From assembly GCA_965249005.1 (NCBI GenBank), contig CBDFLD010000015.1, forward strand, positions 248,001-312,000: 64,000 bases of DNA, read 5' to 3'. This DNA is from CBDFLD01 sp965249005. GTDB lineage: Bacteria; Acidobacteriota; UBA6911. Below the pieces are notes generated by a model that was not told the origin of the DNA, made no database searches, and was given only the letters and a program-made list of their open reading frames with translations. The position numbers and the translations under genes are program-made. Below, one piece after another: positions 35,069 to 43,699 of the stretch. Each line of letters begins with the position of its first letter. Position 1 is the first letter of the stretch.

Positions 35069-36373
35069 ATGAGAATGAAAACTATTACTATCCTAGCCGC
35101 ACTGATTACTTTCCTCGCGCCCGCACTGGGGACAACAATTGTAGACGATCTTTCTGGAGTCTGGATCGCGCGGGCAGTGACACCACAGGGGCCCCTGGAA
35201 CTGGAATTGGAGTTGGAAAACGAAAACGGCGAGTTGATCGGGTCGATTGCGGCCTTCGATGTCAGTATGCCGCTCACCAACCTCAATTTTGACCACCCGA
35301 ATCTCTCACTCAAAATGAATCTGGCCGGAATGGACTTCGAACTCAGCGGTGTCCTGACAGATGGGAAATTCTCCGGCACCTGGCGCCAGGTTGCAGGCGA
35401 GATGCAAGGAACCTGGACAGCGGAGCGAAAAGCTGAGCAGCCACCGATCGAGAAAAAGGATATCACGGGCGTCTGGGATGCACTTGCAGAGACCCCCGCC
35501 GGGGAGCTAGAAATGGTCCTCGACGTTGTTGTGAAAGACGGCAAGATCAGCGGCACGCTAAGTTCAGATCTTGGCTCCCTTCCGATTCAGAGTGCCTCCC
35601 TGCACGGGACGACCCTAACGTTTGAAATCGATCTTGCCGGCACGGTTTATCGCACTTCTTCGGAACTCGGCAACGACACTCTCACGGGAGAGTGGGTCTC
35701 CTCGGAACTTGGTGATGGCGGCGCCTGGAGCGCCACGAAAAGGGCTGCAATCGGAAAGACCGATGAGGCTGAGATCGCCGGCGTTTGGGATAGCATTGCC
35801 GTCACCCCGGGCGGGGATCTGAAAATGGTTCTGGAAATCGAACGATCAGGTGAATCGCTGACCGGCACGTTAGGATCCGAAGTCGGCACAGCGCCGATTC
35901 AATCCGCCACCTTCACGGGCAACGAACTCAGGTTCGAAATAGATCTCGGAGGGATCCTCTACCATACCGAAGCTAAGCTGATAGACAACAGACTGTCAGG
36001 CCGGTGGTCGGATGCGGACGGCGTCCAGGGTGGGCAGTGGCATGCGACTCGCAGGCAGGAGAGCCTCGATCTTTCCAGCATCGCGGGAACTTGGAGCTCG
36101 ATCGCAGCCACCGCCAACGGAGACGTGCCCTTTGAACTCGTCTTCGAGAGCAATTCTGGAGGGATTTCGGGAAACACCGTATTGCCAGAGGGTGACCGCC
36201 TCAGATTGAACGAGTGTACTTTCAAGGGAGGTCGGATCAGTTTTGAGGTCAACTATTTCGGCACCAAGTTTCGACTCCAAGCCACCCTTTCGAGGGATAA
36301 GCTGGCCGGCACATGGGAGGACTTGAGCAGTTTTGATTCCGGCAAATGGTCAGCAGAACGCAGTCGGCCTTGA
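35069..36373 (+). CDS. Secreted protein with four tandem beta-rich repeats
   Basis: Starts at ATG 35069 (the frame is open from 34991) with a signal peptide, MRMKTITILAALITFLAP, cut near ALG. Four repeats of about 100 residues follow, each beginning with a phrase like SGVWIARAVTPQGPLELEL, TGVWDALAETPAGELEMVL, AGVWDSIAVTPGGDLKMVL or AGTWSSIAATANGDVPFEL. They end with L(T/S)G.W..........W.A.R. Each repeat looks like a small lipocalin- or avidin-like beta barrel or half-barrel. Function unknown; a periplasmic ligand-binding or scaffold role is only a guess. Confidence 0.8.
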   Translation: MRMKTITILAALITFLAPALGTTIVDDLSGVWIARAVTPQGPLELELELENENGELIGSIAAFDVSMPLTNLNFDHPNLSLKMNLAGMDFELSGVLTDGKFSGTWRQVAGEMQGTWTAERKAEQPPIEKKDITGVWDALAETPAGELEMVLDVVVKDGKISGTLSSDLGSLPIQSASLHGTTLTFEIDLAGTVYRTSSELGNDTLTGEWVSSELGDGGAWSATKRAAIGKTDEAEIAGVWDSIAVTPGGDLKMVLEIERSGESLTGTLGSEVGTAPIQSATFTGNELRFEIDLGGILYHTEAKLIDNRLSGRWSDADGVQGGQWHATRRQESLDLSSIAGTWSSIAATANGDVPFELVFESNSGGISGNTVLPEGDRLRLNECTFKGGRISFEVNYFGTKFRLQATLSRDKLAGTWEDLSSFDSGKWSAERSRP

Positions 36374-36573
36374 GCTCTGATTTTGCCGCCGTACTACCCG
36401 ACCCTCCTCCTCCTCGGCTATATTGAACACCATGAATGCACCTGTAGCACAGGAGAACGAATGTTTGCAATTTGAGACGGAATCTGCATGATAGGCATTT
36501 CAGCGAACGCGCCTTCATCATCCCGGATTCCATGTCGACGGGCAGGATCTGAGAATGCGCTTCACTGATTCGC

Positions 36574-37809
36574 ATGTCTCGAATTTTCACTGCAGACTAT
36601 TCGTTCTCTGAACTTCTTTTCTTTGTCGCATCGAGAATGGAATACGTCAAACACTTTGTATCATTCATCTTATTGATCCCCGTTGTTGTCGGCGCTGCTT
36701 ATGGAATACTCAGCCTCGTAGCAATTTTTGTTCACAGGAATCAATTTCGACGGGCTCCCACTCAGAGATTTCGCCAGTGGCCTGCGGTTTCGCTCCTCAA
36801 ACCAGTTTGCGGCCTGGAGAAGAACCTGAGGTACAACCTCCGAAGCGCATGCCTCCAAGATTACCCCGAGTTCCAGGTGGTGTTCTCCGTGCAGGATGAA
36901 TGCGATCCCGCACTCCCAATACTGAAAGAACTCCAAGAAGAATTCAGTTCCGCGCGTATCACCGTGGCGATCGAGGACTGCCTGATTGGCACCAATGGCA
37001 AGGTTACGAATCTCGCAGGCGGTTTGCGCCATGCGACGCACGAATTCCTGGTGATCAGTGACAGCGATGTGCAGCTCCCAGCTGATTACTTGAAGACGAT
37101 CATCGCCCCGCTCGCCGATGAAAGCGTCGGTTGCGTATGCACGTTATACAAGGCCGCTCGCGCCGACTCCTGGTTCGAGAAACTCGAATTGCTCACTCTA
37201 AACATCGACTTTATCCCGAATGTCGTTTTCGCTGACGTCACCGGGGCATCGATGGTGTGCCTTGGAGCCTCGACCGCTTTGAGACGCCCGACTCTCGACC
37301 ATATTGGCGGATTGGAGGCCCTGGCGGACTACCTGGTCGAAGACTATGAAATGGGTCGACGAGTGTGGAAATCTGGGAAGCAGGTCGTCACGGTTCCCTA
37401 TTTGGTAGATACCATGGTTGATCTCAAGACCCCTTCTCAGTGGTGGACGCACCAAGTTTACTGGGATCAGAATACCCGAGCGGCCCGACCATGGGCATTC
37501 CTTTCGACCGGGCTCATTCGCAGTGTCCCATTCGCACTCATATTTGCTTCTTTCCGACTCTTCGATCCGCTGGGGATCATCGTTCTTCTTGGCGCGTTGT
37601 CTCTGCGACTGATCACTTCAACGTTCATCTTGAAGTGGGGCCTCCGCGATACCGAAGGTCTTAAAGCTCTTCATTTGTTGCCCCTGAGGGATATTCTGGC
37701 ACTGGCGTCTTGGGTATCGGCATTCACGCAACGAACGACAACCTGGCGGGGCGCGGAATTCACGTTGACTCGCGACGGAAGACTCGTAGCCAAGGAATCG
37801 GGATCGTGA
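36574..37809 (+). CDS. hpnI: Hopanoid-type ceramide-glucosyltransferase-like glycosyltransferase (HpnI)
   Basis: A 411-residue membrane GT2 enzyme. One N-terminal membrane helix (FILLIPVVVGAAYGILSLVAIFV) precedes the catalytic domain with PAVSLLKPVCGLEKNLRYNL, the metal-binding DSD in FLVISDSDVQLPADYL, and EDYEMGRRVWKSGK. C-terminal helices (about 310-370) follow. In hopanoid producers HpnI transfers GlcNAc to bacteriohopanetetrol, and HpnK then deacetylates it. Here the next gene is HpnK-like with a 4-nt overlap, which supports the assignment. Met22 (36637) could be the true start. Confidence 0.85.
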   Translation: MSRIFTADYSFSELLFFVASRMEYVKHFVSFILLIPVVVGAAYGILSLVAIFVHRNQFRRAPTQRFRQWPAVSLLKPVCGLEKNLRYNLRSACLQDYPEFQVVFSVQDECDPALPILKELQEEFSSARITVAIEDCLIGTNGKVTNLAGGLRHATHEFLVISDSDVQLPADYLKTIIAPLADESVGCVCTLYKAARADSWFEKLELLTLNIDFIPNVVFADVTGASMVCLGASTALRRPTLDHIGGLEALADYLVEDYEMGRRVWKSGKQVVTVPYLVDTMVDLKTPSQWWTHQVYWDQNTRAARPWAFLSTGLIRSVPFALIFASFRLFDPLGIIVLLGALSLRLITSTFILKWGLRDTEGLKALHLLPLRDILALASWVSAFTQRTTTWRGAEFTLTRDGRLVAKESGS

Positions 37810-38660
37810 AAAGGGTGATTGTAACCGGAGATGATTTCGGGCTCGCTAAACCAGTTAACGAAGCAATCGAACTGGCGCACCGCGACGGGATACTCACAAC
37901 TACCAGCCTCATGGTTGGCGCTCCACATGCAACCGACGCGGTAGAAAGAGCCCGAAGACTCCCTTCACTTCGGGTGGGACTCCATCTGGTACTGGTTGAA
38001 GGCCGTCCGGTCCTTCCAACCGAGCAGATTCCGGCCCTCGCTGGCCCGGACGGGCAATTCTCTAATCACCTTGCAAGAGCAGGATTCTCATTTTTCTTCA
38101 AACCCGGAATCCGGAGCCAATTGGAAGCCGAGATTGAGGCGCAGTTCCAAGAGTTCTCAGAGACCGGGCTCAAACTCGACCATGTAAACGCGCATAACCA
38201 TATGCATCTGCACCCAACCGTACTGCGGCTCATCCTCAAGGTCGGCAGACGCCACGGACTCGCCGCTGTTCGTCTACCGAAGGAACCCCCATTACGCTCC
38301 TGGCGCGCATCCCAAGGAAAGAGCTTGGTTTCACGGCTGGCCAAATGGCTCTGTCTCTATCCCTGGAACGCTCTCATGAGAGGAAAACTCAGGATTCAGG
38401 GAATCTCGTCCAACGACCAGATCTTCGGGCTCCACGATAGCGGCTTCATGAACGCGGAGCTACTACTCCGAATTCTTCATGAGATACCGGATGGAGTGAC
38501 GGAGATATACTTTCACCCGGCTACCCGGCGTAGCCGCGAAACCGACGAGACAATGAGCCATTACCAACACCGAGAAGAATTTAGAACGCTGATAAACCCC
38601 CTCGTCCGAGAGGCTTTCGATAATCTGGGCCTACTGAGAATCGGGTTCTCCGACATCTGA
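37806..38660 (+). CDS. hpnK: Hopanoid-associated YdjC-type deacetylase (HpnK)
   Basis: A 284-residue YdjC/ChbG-fold carbohydrate deacetylase. The metal-binding Asp-Asp is in RVIVTGDDFGLAKPVNEAI, with further ligands in LDHVNAHNHMHLHPTV and EIYFHPATR. HpnK removes the acetyl group from the sugar added by HpnI. The GTG at 37806 overlaps the hpnI stop (GTGA), so translation is coupled. The usual third partner, radical-SAM HpnJ, which makes the cyclitol ether, is not present downstream. Confidence 0.85.
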   Translation: MKRVIVTGDDFGLAKPVNEAIELAHRDGILTTTSLMVGAPHATDAVERARRLPSLRVGLHLVLVEGRPVLPTEQIPALAGPDGQFSNHLARAGFSFFFKPGIRSQLEAEIEAQFQEFSETGLKLDHVNAHNHMHLHPTVLRLILKVGRRHGLAAVRLPKEPPLRSWRASQGKSLVSRLAKWLCLYPWNALMRGKLRIQGISSNDQIFGLHDSGFMNAELLLRILHEIPDGVTEIYFHPATRRSRETDETMSHYQHREEFRTLINPLVREAFDNLGLLRIGFSDI

Positions 38661-38978
38661 CCGCGCGTGGGTTCATAATAACTCGCAATCCCGTTACGAA
38701 CCCGTGCCTACTATCGCTTCATCGGCGGTTGACAGCGCGTCCTAGAAAAACGGCGGGTGGCCTTTTTCCAGGGCTCTTTCTAGCGCCCAACGGTGCCCGC
38801 AACCCGATTCTTTATGCACCCTTTTCTCCTTGGCTATGCAAGCCTAAATCGGTTATCTTATTGGCCTTGCATGCTTCTTCAACTCTCTGGAGTCGTAGAC
38901 AGCGAACTTTTTCAGAGTTTTGAATCTTTACGGTAGGCTGCTTCTCGCGCTTCAACAAGCTCCTCAAAAGGGAGATTC
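38661..38978. other. Intergenic region with inverted repeats
   Basis: 318 nt without a gene. An inverted repeat GGGTTC/GAACCC lies just after hpnK (38669-38702), possibly a termination structure. A second, CTAGAAA (38742-38748) with TTTCTAG about 28 nt later, brackets a GC-rich stretch and could be an operator or RNA hairpin. No promoter is convincing. Confidence 0.3.
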
Positions 38979-40193
38979 ATGACCCGAGTGAGTGAACCAG
39001 CGAGTGGCGCTCGTGGAATCTTAGAGATCGAATGTTTAAAGACCCCGAGCGGCGCGAAAGAAGAAAAACAGTTGTCGGACTTAACAATTCCGGCTGCCCA
39101 AGTCGAGTTTCAAAAAGAGGATCGTTTCTGGATAGCGGAACAGATCCAAGAAGTGCTCTCCAATGGCCGCCTCACCCTGGGTAAGTACGGGGCTGCATTC
39201 GAAAAAAACTTCGCCGCGTTTTGTGGAACACAACACGGCATTGCTGTGAATAGCGGAACCGGTTCGCTTGAAATCATTCTGCGCATTATGGGCGTAGCGG
39301 ATCGTGACGTGCTTTTGCCCACCAACACTTTTTTTGCCACGGCGGCTTCTCTTATCCACGCTGGTGGACGTCCAGTTTTTGTCGATATCGAACAGGAGTC
39401 TTTGGGGATCGATCCAGAGAGGTTGGAAGAGGCCCTCACTCCGAACACCGCTGGAATAATCGTGGTTCACATTGGCGGAGTCGTTTCTCGACGTATTTCA
39501 GACATTCAGGAGTTCGCCCAAAAAAAAGGGCTCTGGGTAGTTGAAGATGCCGCGCACGCGCACGGCTCGTCTCATAATGGTGTGCTGGCAGGTAACTTCG
39601 GAACTGCAGCTTCTTTTAGCTTCTATCCGACCAAGGTGATGACGTGTGCCGAGGGAGGAATCATCCTTACCAGTGATCCCGAGATCGCCGAGGAAGCGCG
39701 CATATTTCGTGACCAGGGAAAGGCGGGGTTCTCCCAGAACGCTCACATCCGCCTCGGCTACAATTGGCGGCTATCGGAACCACACGCTATTATCGGGCTG
39801 AAGCATCTGGAACGACTGCCCTCGATGATCTCAGCACGGCAAGAGGCCGCGGCAATTTACGATGAGTCTTTACAGGGATCAAGAAACCTGCGTCCCCTCG
39901 AGATGCCCCTTGGGTCGATAAGCAATTATTACAAATACATCGTCATTCTTCGTGATGCCATTGATCGAGGACAACTCAAGCAGAAGTTGCGGGACAGTTA
40001 TTCAGTCTCTTTGTCAGGGGAAGTTTATGACATCCCATTGCACAAGCAGTCAATATTTGCGGAGTATGCTGCGGGCCCCCTTCCGGTTGCGGAGGACCTG
40101 TGTGCGCGGCACATCTGTCTCCCCGTATTCTCGAACATGGAGAAGCGGCAAATCGAACGCGTTGTGCACTCGTTGAGGCAAATCCTAGAATAA
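38979..40193 (+). CDS. DegT/DnrJ/EryC1/StrS family PLP aminotransferase
   Basis: A 404-residue sugar-aminotransferase-type protein. It has the N-terminal NGRLTLGKYGAAFEKNFAAF, AVNSGTGSLEIILRIMG, the PLP-binding region VVEDAAHAHGSSHNGVLAGNFG, and the Schiff-base Lys in SFYPTKVMTCAEGGII. Family members aminate keto-sugars for lipopolysaccharide, O-antigen or antibiotic sugars. It sits 12 nt upstream of an extended SDR, so the two probably act on one nucleotide sugar. The N-terminal 40 residues before the conserved fold are extra. Confidence 0.9.
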   Translation: MTRVSEPASGARGILEIECLKTPSGAKEEKQLSDLTIPAAQVEFQKEDRFWIAEQIQEVLSNGRLTLGKYGAAFEKNFAAFCGTQHGIAVNSGTGSLEIILRIMGVADRDVLLPTNTFFATAASLIHAGGRPVFVDIEQESLGIDPERLEEALTPNTAGIIVVHIGGVVSRRISDIQEFAQKKGLWVVEDAAHAHGSSHNGVLAGNFGTAASFSFYPTKVMTCAEGGIILTSDPEIAEEARIFRDQGKAGFSQNAHIRLGYNWRLSEPHAIIGLKHLERLPSMISARQEAAAIYDESLQGSRNLRPLEMPLGSISNYYKYIVILRDAIDRGQLKQKLRDSYSVSLSGEVYDIPLHKQSIFAEYAAGPLPVAEDLCARHICLPVFSNMEKRQIERVVHSLRQILE

Positions 40194-40205
40194 GAGGCAA
40201 CAGAG

Positions 40206-41177
40206 ATGGCAAGAGTGGTGGTCACTGGCGGAAGCGGATTCATAGGATCTCATGTCGTAGATGCCCTTGTCGAAGCGGGGCATGGCGTTACGGTGCTCGA
40301 CTACAGGGTCCAACCACATCGGGTCGACGTCGAATTGGAAAACGTCGACCTCATGGACCTGTCGTCGGTGCTATCCGCAACCAAGGGAGCGGAACATATT
40401 TTTCACCTGGCTGCCGTCTCCAACGTCAATTACGCCCTGAAGTACCCCGTTCACACGACTTCACTGAATGTCGTTGGCACTGCTAACGTATTGGAGGCCG
40501 CCCGCATCAACGGAGCCAAGCGCGTATACATGGCATCGACGGTGTGGGTTTACAATGGAGCCCCGAACGGGAATCCAGTCGACGAATCTATGCCGTTTTA
40601 CCTGGACGGCGCTGGTCACATTTATACCTCAACCAAGATGGCCTGTGAGATGATTTGCCACAATTACAGCCAACTCTATGACGTGCCCTTTACAGTGCTT
40701 CGTCTGGGAATTCCCTACGGTCCTCGAATGCGGGAAGAGCTCCTTATCCCTGTCTTCATCAAGAAGGCTCTCCAAAACAAGCCATTGACGGTTGCCGGCG
40801 CCGGGGACCAATATCGCAATTTCGTCTATGTGCGAGACCTCGCAGAGGCGCACGTGCTGGCTATGGCCGATTCGGCTGCAAATCAAACGTACAATCTCGA
40901 GGGGACTCGAAAGATAACCGTGCTGGAAGTCGCCGAGGAGATCCGAGTCAACATCGGAGAGCATGTCAGGATAGAGTTTGTTCCCGAACGGCCGGGGGAC
41001 TTCCCGGGCAAGGAGGTCTCAGCCGACAAGGCCAAACGTGAGCTAGAGTGGAACCCGAGTGTGAACTTCGAGGACGGACTGCGTTGGACGGTGGATTGGT
41101 TCCGCGGAAAGTGGCACAAGAATGATAACATCCTGCGAGCCGGCTTTGGTCGCCACGTTGCAGGCAGCTCACGCTGA
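40206..41177 (+). CDS. NAD-dependent epimerase/dehydratase (extended SDR)
   Basis: A 323-residue nucleotide-sugar epimerase-type protein. The NAD site is VVVTGGSGFIGSHVVDAL, the catalytic Tyr-x3-Lys is in HIYTSTKMACEM, and IPYGPRM and YRNFVYVRDLAEAHVLA follow. The C-terminal segment EVSADKAKRELEWNPSVNFEDGL is typical of UDP-glucose 4-epimerase relatives. Substrate unknown. It is co-directional with, and 12 nt after, the DegT-type aminotransferase. Confidence 0.9.
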   Translation: MARVVVTGGSGFIGSHVVDALVEAGHGVTVLDYRVQPHRVDVELENVDLMDLSSVLSATKGAEHIFHLAAVSNVNYALKYPVHTTSLNVVGTANVLEAARINGAKRVYMASTVWVYNGAPNGNPVDESMPFYLDGAGHIYTSTKMACEMICHNYSQLYDVPFTVLRLGIPYGPRMREELLIPVFIKKALQNKPLTVAGAGDQYRNFVYVRDLAEAHVLAMADSAANQTYNLEGTRKITVLEVAEEIRVNIGEHVRIEFVPERPGDFPGKEVSADKAKRELEWNPSVNFEDGLRWTVDWFRGKWHKNDNILRAGFGRHVAGSSR

Positions 41178-41297
41178 TCGCCCGCGAGCCAACCTCTCGT
41201 CGCGCCTCACGGACCGTTCAAACTGCTGATGAGGTTTGTATCACGACTTTCCTCTGACTGAGTCCGTCTCGCACGAATCTGAAAACCGGTCCACCCA

Positions 41298-42227
41298 GTG
41301 GAGCAAGGGCCCGCGAGCCCAACCAGCATGGAACAAGCCGACGGATTCTCGACGAGGGCCGTGGGTTTCCTATTGCGTCACTGGCCCTCGACCGCGCTAG
41401 TTACGGTCACCGTCGTAATATTGATGACTCCTCACGCTTTGGAACGCTTCTTCGTCTACTACCCCGTTCGTGAGCTGGATCTTGATCCATCTGCCGTCGG
41501 GCTTGATTTTAAAGATGTCTTGTTGACTACAGAGGACGGCGTACAGCTCCACGGGTGGCATATCCCTCATAAAGGATCAAGCAAACACATGATCATTTTC
41601 CACGGGAATGCCGGTAACATCGGACACCGGGTCGCTTGGATCGAGATACTACATGGGGTCGGCAGCAATCTTCTTATTGTTGACTACCGTGGTTATGGAA
41701 AAAGCGAAGGGAAACCGTTCGAGCAAGGGTTGTACATGGACGCGCGGGCTGCATACCTATGGTGGAAATCCCGATACTCGTCGAGTGGGGAGGTCATCTT
41801 GTTTGGTGAGTCGCTCGGTGGTGCGGTAGCCGTACAACTGGCATCGGAGTTTCCCGTCTCGGGACTCATACTCCAATCTACGTTTACCACGGCATGGGAC
41901 ATGGCGAAGACGCTGATGCCGATCGGTCTCCTGCAACCGTTGTCGGGGGTACAATTTGATTCCGCCGCCAAAATCACGACCGTGTTCTCACCAAAATTAT
42001 TCATCCACGGCCGCAAAGATGAGATTGTCCCGTACCATCTAGGAAAGAAACTCTTCGATCTAGCTCCCGGGCAGAAAGACTTTTATGAGGTAAAAGAAGC
42101 TCATCACAACGACCTCCCCTGGGTGGCAGGCGACGATTACACTCAAAGGATTCGGGAGTTCGTAAGCAGCCTCGAAGGGCCCCGATCCAAGGCCAAGATC
42201 CCAAAACAAAAACAGGACCAGAAGTAA
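41298..42227 (+). CDS. Membrane-anchored alpha/beta hydrolase
   Basis: A 309-residue serine hydrolase of the BEM46/ABHD13-like type. An N-terminal hydrophobic segment (WPSTALVTVTVVILMTPHAL) anchors it. The fold shows IIFHGNAGNIGHRVAW (oxyanion), the nucleophile elbow LFGESLGGAVAVQLA, the acid in HGRKDEIVP, and the His in VKEAHHNDLPWV. The basic tail KAKIPKQKQDQK is unusual. GTG 41298 or ATG 41328 may start. Four bases separate it from the NRAMP-like gene, but no shared function is apparent. Confidence 0.87.
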   Translation: MEQGPASPTSMEQADGFSTRAVGFLLRHWPSTALVTVTVVILMTPHALERFFVYYPVRELDLDPSAVGLDFKDVLLTTEDGVQLHGWHIPHKGSSKHMIIFHGNAGNIGHRVAWIEILHGVGSNLLIVDYRGYGKSEGKPFEQGLYMDARAAYLWWKSRYSSSGEVILFGESLGGAVAVQLASEFPVSGLILQSTFTTAWDMAKTLMPIGLLQPLSGVQFDSAAKITTVFSPKLFIHGRKDEIVPYHLGKKLFDLAPGQKDFYEVKEAHHNDLPWVAGDDYTQRIREFVSSLEGPRSKAKIPKQKQDQK

Positions 42228-42231
42228 ACCC

Positions 42232-43578
42232 ATGATGATGGACCCATACGAGATTACCAACGAGGGCAGACCCGCTCCAACAACGTTGCGCCGTAGGCTG
42301 TCCTGGCTGGGCCCTGGCTTGATCATCAGCGCCTCCATCGTTGGGTCAGGGGAATTGATCGCAACCACGACACTCGGCGCTCAAGTAGGCTTCGTTGCGC
42401 TTTGGATCGTCCTTTTCTCCTGTCTCGTCAAGGTGATCATTCAGGCAGAACTCAGCCGCTACACCATTTCGACTGGGAAACCATCGCTTCAAGCTCTGGC
42501 AGAAGTCCCAGGCCCTCGCTTCCACGCTTCGTGGGCGCTCTGGTGCTGGGTCGTAATGGCGGCCGTCGTCATCCTTCAGATTGGTGGAATCGTCGGCGCG
42601 GCAGCTCAAGCTCTGGCTCTTCTTTTCCCGTTTCTTTCTGATCACATCTGGGTCTTCGTCATTGCGGGCGCAACGGCGCTATTCCTGATGAGAGGAAGAT
42701 ACCAGCTCGTTGAAAAGGCTTCGGCCCTTATGGTCGTAACCTTTACCGCCGCCACGGTTATCTGCGCAATCTCCCTTCAATGGACCCCCTACCGCGTTCT
42801 ATGGCCGCAGTTCGTGACGGGTTTGACGTTCGATCTTCCCGTCGGGGGCTTCGCGACTGCCGTGGCCGTGTTCGGAATAACAGGCGTTGGTGCATCTGAA
42901 CTGATTTCGTATCCCTATTGGTGTATCGAGAAGGGTTATGCGCGATTCGTTGGTCGTGCGGACGACACACCGGAATGGGCAGATCGAGCCAGGGGTTGGA
43001 TTCGGGTGATGCAGCTTGACGTAACGCTGAGCATGATTGTCTATACCGTCGCGACAATAGCATTCTTCGTGTTGGGCGCGAGCATCTTGTTCAAGCATGG
43101 AACCATCCCGAGGGGATTTAATTTGGTAAACGATATCTCCCTAATCTACACGGAGACTCTTGGTCCCTGGGCATTCCGATTGTTCGCTGTCGGCGCCTTT
43201 GTCGTGCTCTACTCGACTTACTTCACATCGATCGCGATTCTGTCACGTTTGATCACAGATGCGGCAAGGATCCTGCAAGGAAGAGAGTCACAACCACAAA
43301 GCGAACGCTTGAAGTGGACGCAACGAATGGTCGTGAGCTTATCCTGCGTTGCACCCCTCATCTACTTCTTCTTCGCGGCCCCCCTAGTTCTTGTCATTAT
43401 CGGTGGAATCGTGCAGGCAATGATGCTCCCCATTCTCGGGGCCGTTGCACTCTACTTGAGGTACAAGAAAGTCGACAAGCGCATAGCACCGTCAGCGGGA
43501 ACCGACCTCCTTCTCTGGAGCAGTGTCGGCATAATTTTTGCCTTAACTCTCGCAACCGTAATCTATCAGTTTTCATAG
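42232..43578 (+). CDS. NRAMP-superfamily transporter lacking the DPGN metal motif
   Basis: A 448-residue polytopic protein with about 11 membrane helices and the NRAMP/LeuT-like fold. The first helix reads LGPGLIISASIVGSGELIATTTLGAQVG. Canonical NRAMPs have DPGN here for Mn/Fe binding, and a Met in the sixth helix; this protein has GSGE and FGITGVGASELISYPYW instead. It therefore belongs to an atypical branch, and its substrate cannot be assumed to be Mn or Fe. Some NRAMP-related proteins lacking the motif carry Mg or are uncharacterised. Confidence 0.85.
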   Translation: MMMDPYEITNEGRPAPTTLRRRLSWLGPGLIISASIVGSGELIATTTLGAQVGFVALWIVLFSCLVKVIIQAELSRYTISTGKPSLQALAEVPGPRFHASWALWCWVVMAAVVILQIGGIVGAAAQALALLFPFLSDHIWVFVIAGATALFLMRGRYQLVEKASALMVVTFTAATVICAISLQWTPYRVLWPQFVTGLTFDLPVGGFATAVAVFGITGVGASELISYPYWCIEKGYARFVGRADDTPEWADRARGWIRVMQLDVTLSMIVYTVATIAFFVLGASILFKHGTIPRGFNLVNDISLIYTETLGPWAFRLFAVGAFVVLYSTYFTSIAILSRLITDAARILQGRESQPQSERLKWTQRMVVSLSCVAPLIYFFFAAPLVLVIIGGIVQAMMLPILGAVALYLRYKKVDKRIAPSAGTDLLLWSSVGIIFALTLATVIYQFS

Positions 43579-43699
43579 GAAACAAGGCGTCATCTTGAAG
43601 ACGCCGGCAAGGACTGAAAGCAAAGCAGATTTCGCTACGCTTGACTGCGATGGAACCGCTGCGATTCATTCGACCTGGGACTTTCAGCGTCTATCGAGA

